A stretch of 64,000 nt of DNA. Source: Pseudomonadota bacterium (GTDB lineage: Bacteria; Myxococcota_A; Polyangia; Polyangiales; Polyangiaceae). Each line of letters opens with the position of its first letter. Position 1 is the first letter of the stretch. The notes under the pieces are model-generated. The model was not told the DNA's origin. It worked only from the letters and a program-made list of their open reading frames with translations, and ran no database searches. Shown here one piece after another: positions 44,523-53,020 of the stretch. The stretch is from NCBI GenBank assembly GCA_023398955.1, contig JAEWRL010000012.1, positions 1 through 64,000 of the forward strand. The letters are read 5' to 3'. The position numbers and the translations under genes are program-made.

Positions 44523-45551
44523 TCAGCGGACGGGCATGCGCGCGCCGATGCCCATGCATTCCCGCACCGCACCGAGGGTGTCATTCGCCATGAGTCGCGC
44601 CCGAGCTGCTCCGTCCTTGAGCGGTTCCAGTACTCTCCGCGGGTCGGCGCGGAGCACTTCCGCTCTCTCACGAATCGGAGCGATCTCCGTGATCAGCCGC
44701 TGAGAGAGCGCTTTCTTGCAGTCACCACATCCGAGCTCGCCGGAACGGCAGCCCGATTCGATAAGGGCAAGTTCGTCAGCCGGTGTCAAGGCGGTGTGCA
44801 TCGTGAACACGTTGCATATCTCCGGACGACCTGGATCCCCCATCCGCAGCTTCTGGGGGTCCGTGAATGCGCCCTTGAGCTTCTTCTCGATTTGCTTGGG
44901 AGCCTCGAAGAGCCCGATGGCATTCCCGCGGGTCTTGCTCATCTTCGCTCGACCATCGATACCCATGATGCGCGGAGTCCGGCTCAACCTTGGCTGGGGT
45001 TCGACGAAAACCTCGCCAAAACGGGCGTTGAACTTGCGGCAGATCTCCCGAGCAAGCTCCAGGTGCTGCACTTGGTCGTTACCGACCGGCACCACCGAGG
45101 CCCGATAGAGCAAGATGTCCGCGGCCATCAAGACCGGGTACGTGAAGAGCCCAGCGTTCACGTTTTGCTTGTGCTGCTCGCTCTTCTCCTTGAACTGCGT
45201 CATCCGGTAAAGGTCGCCCATCGCGGTCACTGCAGCCAAATACCACGCCAGTTCCATGTGCTCCGGCACATCCGACTGCACGAAGAGCACCACTCGGTCC
45301 GGATCGAGGCCAGCAGCCATGTACGTCAACGCGGCGTCGAATATCCGGGACGGCATCTCGCGAGCGTCGTATTCCACGGTGATGGCGTGGGCGTCTACAA
45401 TACAGAAGACGGGCAGGTACTGCCCCTCGTTCGCCAGTGTCACCCAGTTCTTGAGGGCACCGAGATAGTTCCCGATATGCAACTCGCCGGTGGGCTGCAT
45501 ACCCGAGAAAATGCGAGGGGGGACGGGAACCTGTAGCTTCGGAGCACTCAT
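44523..45551 (-). CDS. trpS: Tryptophanyl-tRNA synthetase
   Basis: A 342-residue class I aminoacyl-tRNA synthetase charging tRNA-Trp. The HIGH motif is present as GELHIGNYLGAL near residue 22 and KMSKS as GRAKMSKTRGNA near 200. FSGMQPTGELHIGN is a TrpRS signature. ATG 45551 (MSAPKLQVPVPP) is the family-like start; the longer frame reaches over the divergent methyltransferase promoter. A CxxC-like pair (CRSGELGCGDC) in the C-terminal domain is common in one bacterial subgroup. The lipoprotein gene follows directly. Confidence 0.97.
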   Translation of the reverse strand: MSAPKLQVPVPPRIFSGMQPTGELHIGNYLGALKNWVTLANEGQYLPVFCIVDAHAITVEYDAREMPSRIFDAALTYMAAGLDPDRVVLFVQSDVPEHMELAWYLAAVTAMGDLYRMTQFKEKSEQHKQNVNAGLFTYPVLMAADILLYRASVVPVGNDQVQHLELAREICRKFNARFGEVFVEPQPRLSRTPRIMGIDGRAKMSKTRGNAIGLFEAPKQIEKKLKGAFTDPQKLRMGDPGRPEICNVFTMHTALTPADELALIESGCRSGELGCGDCKKALSQRLITEIAPIRERAEVLRADPRRVLEPLKDGAARARLMANDTLGAVRECMGIGARMPVR

Positions 45552-45657
45552 GGTCGTCCGGGTTGGGGTAGCCGCAGTGCGGGCGGTCGGCAACCGGAGA
45601 GGTCCTAGCGACCCGAACTTGGCCCAGGCGAGCACCAGCCAAGTACGATTTCACTCG

Positions 45658-46716
45658 ATGAAATCGGCAGATTCCGGCGTGAGCCTGAGATGGCCTGGTA
45701 AGCTCGAAGAGTCGGCAGTTTTGGCAGGGCGTCTGAAACGAGTACGCCCCGGCCATCCGGCAAGTCTACTCATCGAGGGTGACAATCTCGCGGCCATGAT
45801 GGCCTTGGGCCGGCGGAGGGTCCAGGCGACGCTCGCCTATCTCGATCCCCCGTTCCTCACGGGCCGAGTCCACCAGCAGGTAACGCGCCGCCGCGACGAG
45901 GACACTGGCCGCATCCTGAGAACCACCAAGCACGCCTTCGATGATCGTTGGTCGGATCTGGGGGACTATCTTGGCGAGCTGCGGCACCGCCTCCTGTCCG
46001 CTCGTGCCCTGCTCTGCGACGAGGGGAGCCTCGTCCTGCACGTGGATACGAAGACCAGTCACTATGCAAAAGTACTCTGCGACGAGGTGTTCGGTCCTCG
46101 CGCGTTCGCGAGCGAGATTGTGTGGCGCTACCGCCGCTGGCCATCGAAGACTGCCAACTTCCAACGGGTCCATGACGTGCTGTTGCGATACGTCCGAAAC
46201 CCGGACGCGAAACCCACCTTCAATCAACTGTACGAACCCCTCGCCGCCTCCACGCAGTCGACTTGGGGTACCCGCAAACAAAGGGCGGTCGTCGGGGATG
46301 ACGGGCGCCGCGTGCGATCCTCGAAGACCGAGGACAGCAGTCCCGGAGCTCCCCTGGGAGACGTCTGGGAGATCGGCATTGTGGCTCCAGTAGCGCGGGA
46401 GCGCACCGGCTACCCAACTCAGAAGCCCGAGGCACTGTTGGAACGTCTCGTCCTTTCCTGCACGAATCCGGGAGACCTCGTCTTGGACCCATACATGGGC
46501 AGCGGAACGACGCTCGCTGTGTGCGCTCGCCTCGAGAGGCGCGCGATCGGTATCGACGCCAACCCGGACGCCGTCGAAATGGCAAGAAACCGCCTTGCCA
46601 GTCATGGTGTAACGGCCCGCGTGGAGCGAGCGTTCGCGGTCGCCGCGGAGCGGCCGATTCCTGCCCTACCGGAAGTGGCTCGCCCGGTGCTGGGCCGCGA
46701 ACGCAACGTTGCGTGA
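45658..46716 (+). CDS. Orphan beta-class site-specific DNA methyltransferase
   Basis: A 352-residue amino-methyltransferase. The catalytic motif IV (YLDPPF, residues 61-66) comes before motif I (DPYMGSGTT, about 277-285), the order of the beta class, which includes type III Mod and many N6-adenine enzymes. The opening SLLIEGDNLAAMMAL is Mod-like, and TGYPTQKPEALLERL is a conserved pre-motif-I element. It lacks the long target domain of full Mod proteins, and no restriction gene is nearby, so it is an orphan enzyme. The intergenic gap to trpS is 106 bp. Target sequence unknown. Confidence 0.88.
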   Translation: MKSADSGVSLRWPGKLEESAVLAGRLKRVRPGHPASLLIEGDNLAAMMALGRRRVQATLAYLDPPFLTGRVHQQVTRRRDEDTGRILRTTKHAFDDRWSDLGDYLGELRHRLLSARALLCDEGSLVLHVDTKTSHYAKVLCDEVFGPRAFASEIVWRYRRWPSKTANFQRVHDVLLRYVRNPDAKPTFNQLYEPLAASTQSTWGTRKQRAVVGDDGRRVRSSKTEDSSPGAPLGDVWEIGIVAPVARERTGYPTQKPEALLERLVLSCTNPGDLVLDPYMGSGTTLAVCARLERRAIGIDANPDAVEMARNRLASHGVTARVERAFAVAAERPIPALPEVARPVLGRERNVA

Positions 46717-46837
46717 AGCATTGGAGGGTATTCACTCGGCAACTCCAGCCCACGCACGCGCCAGACTATCAGCGGAGAAAACCTCCGTGCGGCCGGCCTA
46801 GCTTGCCTGCGGTAGCACCATCGCCTATTAGGCCCCC

Positions 46838-47785
46838 ATGAGACGTGCAGTCCCTTTGCTGCTCGGGCTGCTTTCGCTCTCCTCGAGCGCTCCACCAGCG
46901 GCGCGCAGCGAACCACCCAACGCACCGGAGGACGGTCCTATCGTGCTCCGCGTCGGAGACCGCACCATCCGCCGCGGCGAACTCGAAGAGCGCCTTCGTC
47001 GTGTACCGCACTACCAGCTCGCCACCTTCGGGGACATCCCCACAGCGGCCCTCCGCGGATTCACCCAATCCGTCGTGGTCCGGGAGGCACTGCTCGACGC
47101 GGAGAGCCGCCGGCTCGGCTTACAGTACCAGCCGGACCTCGCTTGGGAGCTGCGGACGGCCCTTGCCGAAACCCTGCTGGCTTCGTTGGAACGGGAAGCC
47201 GCCGCAGCCCTGACGCCCTCACGGGTGCGCCGTCACTTCGAAGAACAGCGGGCGAGCTACGGTGCGCCCCTTCGCCTGCTGCTGTGGCGGATCGTCGTCC
47301 CCACCCGCGAGGAGGCCGAAGCCGTCATTCGGGATGCCTCTGGGGCTGACGGGCTTGCAACGTGGCAGCGAATCGCCCGTGAGTCGTCTGAGGACCGGAG
47401 CAACCACCTAAGAGGCGGCGCGCTCGGGCTAGTCGACTCTCAAGGGAAGACGGAATGGCCACGCCTACGGGTACCACCCGTTCTGTTCGCCGAGGCGAGC
47501 AAGGTGGCAGACGGCGCGATCGTTCCTGAACCCATCGAAGTCGACGGCCGGTACTTCGTCGTGTGGCGCCGCGGCTCGGTGCCCGCGGCTCCAGCGAGCT
47601 TCGAAGCCTCGCGGGACGGGGTGGAGCACGAGCTCTTGCTGGGCCTCCAGGACCAGGCACGAACGAAGCTGCTCGCCGCTCTCAGAGCGGAGCGTCTTCA
47701 CAACTACCGGCCAGAGCTTGCCGCACACGCCCCCCAACCGCCGCTTTTGGATCTCGAAGGGCCGCAGAAGCCCACCACCGAATGA
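46838..47785 (+). CDS. SurA/PpiC-like periplasmic peptidyl-prolyl isomerase
   Basis: A 315-residue secreted protein. The signal peptide is residues 1-22 (RRAVPLLLGLLSLSSSAPPA). A SurA_N-like helical domain follows (VGDRTIRRGELEERLRRVP). The parvulin rotamase domain is at residues 145-245 (LLLWRIVVPTREEAEAVIRD, LRGGALGLVDSQGKTEWPR, VDGRYFVVWRRGS). It folds exported proteins in the periplasm. It is separate from the membrane-anchored PpiD-like protein at 3548. The C-terminus is a short proline-rich tail. Confidence 0.88.
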   Translation: MRRAVPLLLGLLSLSSSAPPAARSEPPNAPEDGPIVLRVGDRTIRRGELEERLRRVPHYQLATFGDIPTAALRGFTQSVVVREALLDAESRRLGLQYQPDLAWELRTALAETLLASLEREAAAALTPSRVRRHFEEQRASYGAPLRLLLWRIVVPTREEAEAVIRDASGADGLATWQRIARESSEDRSNHLRGGALGLVDSQGKTEWPRLRVPPVLFAEASKVADGAIVPEPIEVDGRYFVVWRRGSVPAAPASFEASRDGVEHELLLGLQDQARTKLLAALRAERLHNYRPELAAHAPQPPLLDLEGPQKPTTE

Positions 47786-47836
47786 ATCCGCGGTCTCGAG
47801 GCATGAGACGAGCTCCGCCACGCCTCCGCTCCAGCT

Positions 47837-48298
47837 TCACAGATTGGGCAGGGGCCAGCCTAGCTGCTTGAGCACGCTCCGCAAAACCAACTCTTCCTCC
47901 CGCGCCCGGCGAACGTGGACCAGGAACCTCCCATGCTCGCCCTCTGCCGCGGCTTCCATGGCGCGCTCCGAGTTCTCGAGCGTCAGCAGCAGGTGCGGGT
48001 GAGCGAGGGCCACTTCCTTTGGCACCTCCATCCGCCCCGCCGCCCGGAGGCGAGCCTCAGCCACCTCGTGAACCACCCGCGCCAGCTCTCGATCCCCGAG
48101 CCGCGTCCGCAGGTAGTCGGCCTCCTGAGACGCCTGGAACACGAGCAAGGCAGCCCTGTTCAGATAGCTGCCGGCCCAGACGCGGCCGACGAGCAAGCAC
48201 GAAGCTACGACGCAGGCCAACCCGACGAGCCATGCGCGGCGACGACCCAGATTCGGCTGCAGCCCCCGGACGCACTCAAGCTTTGCCGTGCTCTTCAT
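47837..48298 (-). CDS. Single-pass membrane hypothetical protein
   Basis: A 153-residue protein from ATG 48298, which has GAGGAAGG upstream and overlaps the rnc 3' end by 23 bases, so the two are coupled. A membrane helix (WLVGLACVVASCLLVGRVWA) lies near residues 22-42. The rest is a helical, Arg/Glu-rich domain (ADYLRTRLGDRELARVVHEV, RFLVHVRRAREEELVLRS) that should be periplasmic. No family is recognised. Position after rnc is the only hint to function. Confidence 0.68.
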   Translation of the reverse strand: MKSTAKLECVRGLQPNLGRRRAWLVGLACVVASCLLVGRVWAGSYLNRAALLVFQASQEADYLRTRLGDRELARVVHEVAEARLRAAGRMEVPKEVALAHPHLLLTLENSERAMEAAAEGEHGRFLVHVRRAREEELVLRSVLKQLGWPLPNL

Positions 48299-48995
48299 CG
48301 GATACGCCTTCCTCTTCACTCTCGGCTCCTTTCTCTAGGGCGAGCGCCGCCGCGGCTGCCAACCGCTCGGCGAGCCGCTTGGAACGGCCGCGCCGCACTG
48401 CGCGCAACGAACCCTCGACATGTACCCCAACGTCAAACCACCGCGCATGCGCTGGGCCGCCTGAATCGACGACCTCATAGGTGGGCGCCCGGCCACCGCG
48501 CGCTTGAACGAGCTCCTGCAGGGCGCTCTTTGGGTCGGGAGCGCTCAGGTCGCCGAGGGATTCGAGAGCGCCTCCAACTACTCTGGCACAAACCCGACTC
48601 GCTGCCTCGAGCCCCACATCCAGATAGGTCGCAGCGATCAACGCTTCGACCGCGTCAGCCAAGACGTTGACGCTGTCCCTCAGTCCCGCAGCCTCGGCCC
48701 CTTTCCCGAGCAGCAACGCGTCGGCGAGACCGTTGGAGCGAGCCCAGTCGGCGAGAGCGTCAGCGTTGACCAGCTGGGACCGCATCCTCGTCAGCGCCCC
48801 CTCGTCGGCATCCAGGTACTGTCGGAGTAGCAGCTCGCTCACGCACAATCCCAAGACTGCGTCACCCATGAACTCGAGCCGCTGGTTGTCCTTGGTAGCT
48901 GGTCGCTCATTGGCGAAGCTCGGGTGAGTGAGTGCTTCATTCAGGTGTGCCGCATCCTCTGAGAGCTCGAAAAGCTGCTGAACTCGCTCGCGCAT
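48276..48995 (-). CDS. rnc: Ribonuclease III
   Basis: A 239-residue double-strand RNA endonuclease for rRNA and mRNA processing. The catalytic signature is QRLEFMGDAVLGLCVSELL, with EALTHPSFANE before it. The second acidic site lies in LADAVEALIAATYLD. A double-stranded RNA-binding domain follows (DPKSALQELVQARGG, GRSKRLAERLAAAAALALE), and a short acidic tail ends the protein. ATG 48995 (MRERVQQLFELSEDAA) is the family start; the longer frame is not protein-like. Length is typical. Confidence 0.96.
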   Translation of the reverse strand: MRERVQQLFELSEDAAHLNEALTHPSFANERPATKDNQRLEFMGDAVLGLCVSELLLRQYLDADEGALTRMRSQLVNADALADWARSNGLADALLLGKGAEAAGLRDSVNVLADAVEALIAATYLDVGLEAASRVCARVVGGALESLGDLSAPDPKSALQELVQARGGRAPTYEVVDSGGPAHARWFDVGVHVEGSLRAVRRGRSKRLAERLAAAAALALEKGAESEEEGVSDEEHGKA

Positions 48996-49167
48996 GTTCC
49001 GTCCTTGCCGCAAAGACTGCCTCGCAGAGCTCGCCAGCGCCACCGGCGAGACCGCACAAGCACCCGCCACAAGATACGCTCCGGCCCCGGACTCGCGGCA
49101 CACCGGCGGACGGACCCGCCGCGGCCAAGCGCGGACGCCGTGGGACCCTTGGGCTATCCTGCGAGTC

Positions 49168-49818
49168 ATGCCGCAACTCCTGGCGTGCCCGTTTTGTCGC
49201 GAGATCTTCCGAAGCGACGAGGCCGAGCGGCTTTGTCCGGGGTGCGGTCTCGAGCTGCTCCCCCTGAGCAAGGTCGCCAGCGGGGAAGACGTCCTGGACG
49301 AGGGGCTGCCAGAGACCACCCCGGATCCGCTACTGCCCTGGTATTCATGGCGTCACGGGCGTGGCCCCCTCGCCTTGACTGCCCTGCTGAGCATCGGGAC
49401 GTTCTTCGCTCCCTGGATCGAGCTCATCCACCCCGAACACCGGATGCTCAGCGGCTTCGCGCTCGCACGCGCTTCTGCGCCGTGGCTCTGGGCCAGTCCT
49501 GTGGCCTGGTTCGTCATGGTACCGTTGGTGCTAACGCGAAGGACCCGCGGTGAGCTCCGCGGCGTTCGCTTCATCTGCACCATCTTCGTGGGCCTCTCAC
49601 TCGTGGACCTAATCCTGCTCGCGCTGATTCCCGCGAGCCGCAGCGGGCGCGTGCCCATCGCTTTCATATGGGCATCTGGATATTGGTGCAGCACCGCCCT
49701 GTCCGCTGCAGGACTGGTCCTTGCGCTGCGCCTGGGCCGGAGTTCCGAAACACGAGCCGGAGCCCCTCGCTCTGGTACGGGGGCCGAGCCCACGATCCGG
49801 AGCACTTCCATTCATTGA
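49168..49818 (+). CDS. Zinc-ribbon membrane protein
   Basis: A 216-residue protein. The N-terminus is a zinc ribbon (LLACPFCREIF and RLCPGCGLELLPL). Four membrane helices follow, e.g. LALTALLSIGTFFAPWIELI, SPVAWFVMVPLVLT, FVGLSLVDLILLALIPA and STALSAAGLVLALRLG. ATG 49168 is chosen because it begins the ribbon; the upstream frame overlaps rnc antisense and is not protein-like. Such small ribbon-membrane proteins are common in Myxococcota and mostly of unknown function. Confidence 0.78.
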   Translation: MPQLLACPFCREIFRSDEAERLCPGCGLELLPLSKVASGEDVLDEGLPETTPDPLLPWYSWRHGRGPLALTALLSIGTFFAPWIELIHPEHRMLSGFALARASAPWLWASPVAWFVMVPLVLTRRTRGELRGVRFICTIFVGLSLVDLILLALIPASRSGRVPIAFIWASGYWCSTALSAAGLVLALRLGRSSETRAGAPRSGTGAEPTIRSTSIH

Positions 49819-50006
49819 TGTCCCGGGACACAGAACACAGCGCGATCAGCGTCGATGCCACTTCAGGACGCACGCCACCTCCCGCTAGGGCACCGATCAG
49901 GTTGATTCTCCCGCGATTCCGATCACCTACGGTCGAGGGTGACCGCAGCTAACGTGCCAGAGGAAGAGGGAGCCCAAACCATCGCTGACCCGATCAAGCG
50001 CCAAGG

Positions 50007-50250
50007 ATGGCGCATCGCCAGTCTACGCGAAGCTCTGGCCCCATCCGAACCGACAAAATCCGCCGGCTTCAGCGAACCACCACGGGTCGCGAAGTCCTGC
50101 GACAGCGCACTGCCGTCGAGCACTCGCTCGCCCATATCCCATCACGCAAGGGTCCGACAGCCCGGTACGTTGGCGTTCCAAAGAACCTCTTCGACCTCCG
50201 TCGCACAGCGGCGATCCAGAATCTGGAAGGGCTCCAGCGACTGCGTGCTG
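50007..50250 (+). pseudogene. Remnant of a DDE transposase C-terminus
   Basis: One frame in an otherwise empty gap reads as the end of an IS5/IS1182-like DDE transposase: REVLRQRTAVEHSLAHIP, then KGPTARYVGVPKN, then LFDLRRTAAIQNLEGLQRL. The R-x-x-VEH-x-LAH and R-A-R-Y-x-G-x-x-KN-x-F-D-x-RR elements are typical of the C-terminal catalytic part. Only about 80 residues remain; the rest of the gene and clear terminal repeats are missing. The flanks 49819-50006 and 50251-50579 hold no recognisable gene. This is an old insertion that has decayed. Confidence 0.7.
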
Positions 50251-50579
50251 CGAACAGTCCGACATCATGCTGGATTCAACCCGTTTGTCGCCCTAGAACG
50301 CCAACCCACTGCAGGCCACCGTCGGCCAACCGCTCCTGCCCGCCCTCGCGCGGCGGAACAGCAAAGGTGGGAAACTCGGCCATGCGGACCCATGGGGCCC
50401 CAACGACACTTCGGCTGGCGAGACTGCTTGTCCCGGAGACTGCAATCCGCGGAGTGCGGCCACCGGCAGAAATGGGCACGGCCGCACGGCATTGGCGCCG
50501 CAGGTCCCGTCATTCTAGCCTCGACCCAATGACCATGCCTGATGACGCCGTCGCGGAAGGTCGCCTTCGCGCGCGGCGA

Positions 50580-51083
50580 ATGACACGGCCCTTCGAGATA
50601 GTACTCGTTGAACCCGAGATTCCACCGAATACTGGCAACATAGCGCGCCTCTGCGCCGCAACTGGTTGCGCCCTGCACCTGGTCGGTCCATTGGGATTCC
50701 GGATCGACGAGCATGCCGTGCGTCGCGCTGGATTGGATTACTGGCACCTCGTCAGCGTCCACCAACACGTGAACCTGATGAGCGCTGAGCAGGCCATTAC
50801 TGCCAACGATCCGTCGCGCGTTCACCGCCGCTGGCTCTTCTTCAGCGGGAAAGCAAAGCAGAGCCTCTTCGAGACCGAGCTTGGCCTCGGGGATGTCCTA
50901 GTGTTCGGAAGGGAGAGCGTTGGCCTGCCCGAGTCTCTCCTCCGCGAACGGCCCGATGACGTCGTAGGCATCCCGACCCTTGGCGAGGTACGCTCCCTCA
51001 ATCTCGCCAACGCCGTGGCCATTGCGCTCTACGAGGGGTTGCGCAGGACCGGTGCATTGCGAGTCGACCCGACGCGTCGCTAG
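50580..51083 (+). CDS. trmL: tRNA (cytidine(34)-2'-O)-methyltransferase (SpoU class)
   Basis: A 167-residue SPOUT methyltransferase that modifies the wobble base of certain tRNA-Leu. The start of the family is visible in EIVLVEPEIPPNTGNIARLC, followed by LHLVGPLGFRIDEHAVRRAG. The C-terminal knot has VLVFGRESVGLP and RSLNLANAVAIALYEGL. ATG 50580 matches the start of E. coli TrmL; an ATG at 50529 would add 17 residues. Neither has a good ribosome site. It converges with the DUF4388-DnaJ gene, one base apart. Confidence 0.92.
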   Translation: MTRPFEIVLVEPEIPPNTGNIARLCAATGCALHLVGPLGFRIDEHAVRRAGLDYWHLVSVHQHVNLMSAEQAITANDPSRVHRRWLFFSGKAKQSLFETELGLGDVLVFGRESVGLPESLLRERPDDVVGIPTLGEVRSLNLANAVAIALYEGLRRTGALRVDPTRR

Positions 51084-51084
51084 C

Positions 51085-52773
51085 TCATCGTTTGAACAGC
51101 TTGCCCAGCAGCCCCTTGCCGCTCGCCGGGGGGCTCTTGACGGATCCGGATACCTTTCCGGCGCCTGACTTACCCTTCTGATGCGGGTGAATACTCCCAC
51201 GCATTTCGTAGATGCGCAGCTCCCGCCGAGCATCGACGTGATGCCGGTCTTGCTCGACGATCCACTGAAAATCCGCGATGGCCCGCTGATCCTCTCCCGC
51301 ACGTTTGAGCAGCTGCGCCCGGAAAAAGCGGTTGCGTACGCTCTTTGGCGAGCGCTCGACGGCAGCATCGAGAGTCTCGATGAGCGCCGAGAGTGGACGA
51401 GGAAGCGGATTCTTCTGCGCCAGAATCCAAGCATACAAGGCTTGGTAGTCCGCTTGCTCTGGGTCGTTGTCGAGCGCGCGCTTGGCCTCGCTCTCCGCCT
51501 CTTCCACGGCCCGCTTCCTCAGATAGACCTCTGCCTTCTGATAGGCGGTCGCTGCGCGGATCACGGCTTGAATCTGCTCCTGTTCCTCGACGGTACCGCC
51601 ACCTTCGTCCAGCAGCTCGTCGTACCTCTTGCGACGCACCTCATCGACGAGGGTCTGATGAGCTTCGGTGATCCGCGCGAACAGTCGCTCTACCTGGGGA
51701 CGCAGCTCGGCGAGCTCGGGCCTCAGTCTGTCGGGGTGCCACACCTTGACCATGCCCAGGAAGGCGTTCTGGATGTCATCGGAGGAGGTCGTCGGGGCAA
51801 CACCGAGGAGGCGATAGTAGTCGGCGGTACTCAGGGAATCGAGCTTCTGCTGGAGCCGCTGCCGAAACTCCGATTGCTCAGTGATGGGAGTCGGGGCGAC
51901 GTTCGCCGAAGGTTCTTCGAGGATTGCTTCGCCACCAGGCGTGTGAAGCCTCGGACGCGGGCGGAATCGAGTCGAGGGGACTGACTCGCGGAGCCGCGCA
52001 GCGAGTCGCGTCGCAGAGACCCCCAGCGGCTCTTTGCCCCCGCCAGCATCCAGATGCCGGGTGAGAAGGAGGGTATAGACGAGGCGTTCGACTACCTCAG
52101 GAGCTGCCAGCTTTGTCTGAATCAGCTGGCTTAGCTGGTGCGGCTTGGCGCGCAGCACGTCGACGAGCGCTTTCTCCGGAGCTACGAAGCCAAAGCGCGC
52201 CACTTGCGCGCTGCGATGCAGGCGGAGAACCGGATCCCCTAGCTTCGCTACCGCCTGGGAGATGCTCGACAGTGGCGTGTAGGCTTGCACGACACGCCAG
52301 ATGACGCCCAAGGGCTCGGGCGATGCGGACCCAGGCTCACCCTCTCCTCCGATGAAGCGCTGCTCCGAGTAGAACCCCCAAACACTTTGGCGCGGTAGTC
52401 GTCCCAGCTCAACGACCTGACGGGTGAGTAGCTCCTTGGCCGCCCGCTCCAGGGCCTCCGCGTCGATGGACGCACCCAGCTCCTCAGGGGCAGGCGTCTT
52501 TGGCCCACGTGCCGACCCGGGACTCGGGCTGCAAGCCACCGTGGCTTCGTCGATCAGGCCAAGGTCGTTCAACACAACGCTGAGATCCGCATCATAGCCC
52601 GGCAGGTGGCAGCGCATGGGGACGCCTTCACCGAAGAACAGGGCACTCTTCGATCCCCTCGGATCCTCGACGACGAGTGTTCCGGTGGCGCCGAGTTCCA
52701 GCAGGTGAACCAGGACATGGAACAGCGGTCTGGAACTGAGAGTGCCGCTCAACGAGGCGGGAGGATGAGCCAT
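51085..52773 (-). CDS. DUF4388-DnaJ-TPR protein
   Basis: A 562-residue multidomain protein. Residues 5-110 look like DUF4388 (PATAN), a domain frequent in Myxococcota signalling proteins (PLFHVLVHLLELGATGTLVV). A J domain lies near 310-375: DYYRLLGVAPTTSSDDIQNA with the HPD triad in VKVWHPDRLRP. TPR helices follow (AYQKAEVYLRKRAVEEAESE, AKRALDNDPEQADYQALYAW). The tail is basic and Gly/Ser-rich. It may recruit DnaK to a signalling or surface complex. ATG 52773 is chosen (MAHPPASLSG). It is divergent from an NtrC-type regulator. Confidence 0.85.
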   Translation of the reverse strand: MAHPPASLSGTLSSRPLFHVLVHLLELGATGTLVVEDPRGSKSALFFGEGVPMRCHLPGYDADLSVVLNDLGLIDEATVACSPSPGSARGPKTPAPEELGASIDAEALERAAKELLTRQVVELGRLPRQSVWGFYSEQRFIGGEGEPGSASPEPLGVIWRVVQAYTPLSSISQAVAKLGDPVLRLHRSAQVARFGFVAPEKALVDVLRAKPHQLSQLIQTKLAAPEVVERLVYTLLLTRHLDAGGGKEPLGVSATRLAARLRESVPSTRFRPRPRLHTPGGEAILEEPSANVAPTPITEQSEFRQRLQQKLDSLSTADYYRLLGVAPTTSSDDIQNAFLGMVKVWHPDRLRPELAELRPQVERLFARITEAHQTLVDEVRRKRYDELLDEGGGTVEEQEQIQAVIRAATAYQKAEVYLRKRAVEEAESEAKRALDNDPEQADYQALYAWILAQKNPLPRPLSALIETLDAAVERSPKSVRNRFFRAQLLKRAGEDQRAIADFQWIVEQDRHHVDARRELRIYEMRGSIHPHQKGKSGAGKVSGSVKSPPASGKGLLGKLFKR

Positions 52774-53020
52774 AAGAATCGTGCTTGGGCGGAGCCGTAC
52801 GGCGCCATCCCGCGATGTCTGAATGGTATGAACCGCGTGGCAGGAACTGCAAGCGCAAGCACTGCCGATCCGCCGAAGCTGCACGGCCGGGGTGCTCCGG
52901 GAGGAACACGGGAACGCGGCCACAAGGGACGCGCCCCGCGTTCACCCAGAACGAAGAGCCGACCCCGGCGCGCAGCCGCCGACATTGCGCTACCCGCTCA
53001 CCCTTCGCTACGCTGCCCCG

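Noticed and set aside
46764..46777. Shared 14-base string ccagactatcagcg in two intergenic regions (also near 63802)
   Set aside because: A 14-base match is expected several times by chance in 64 kb. The flanks do not match.
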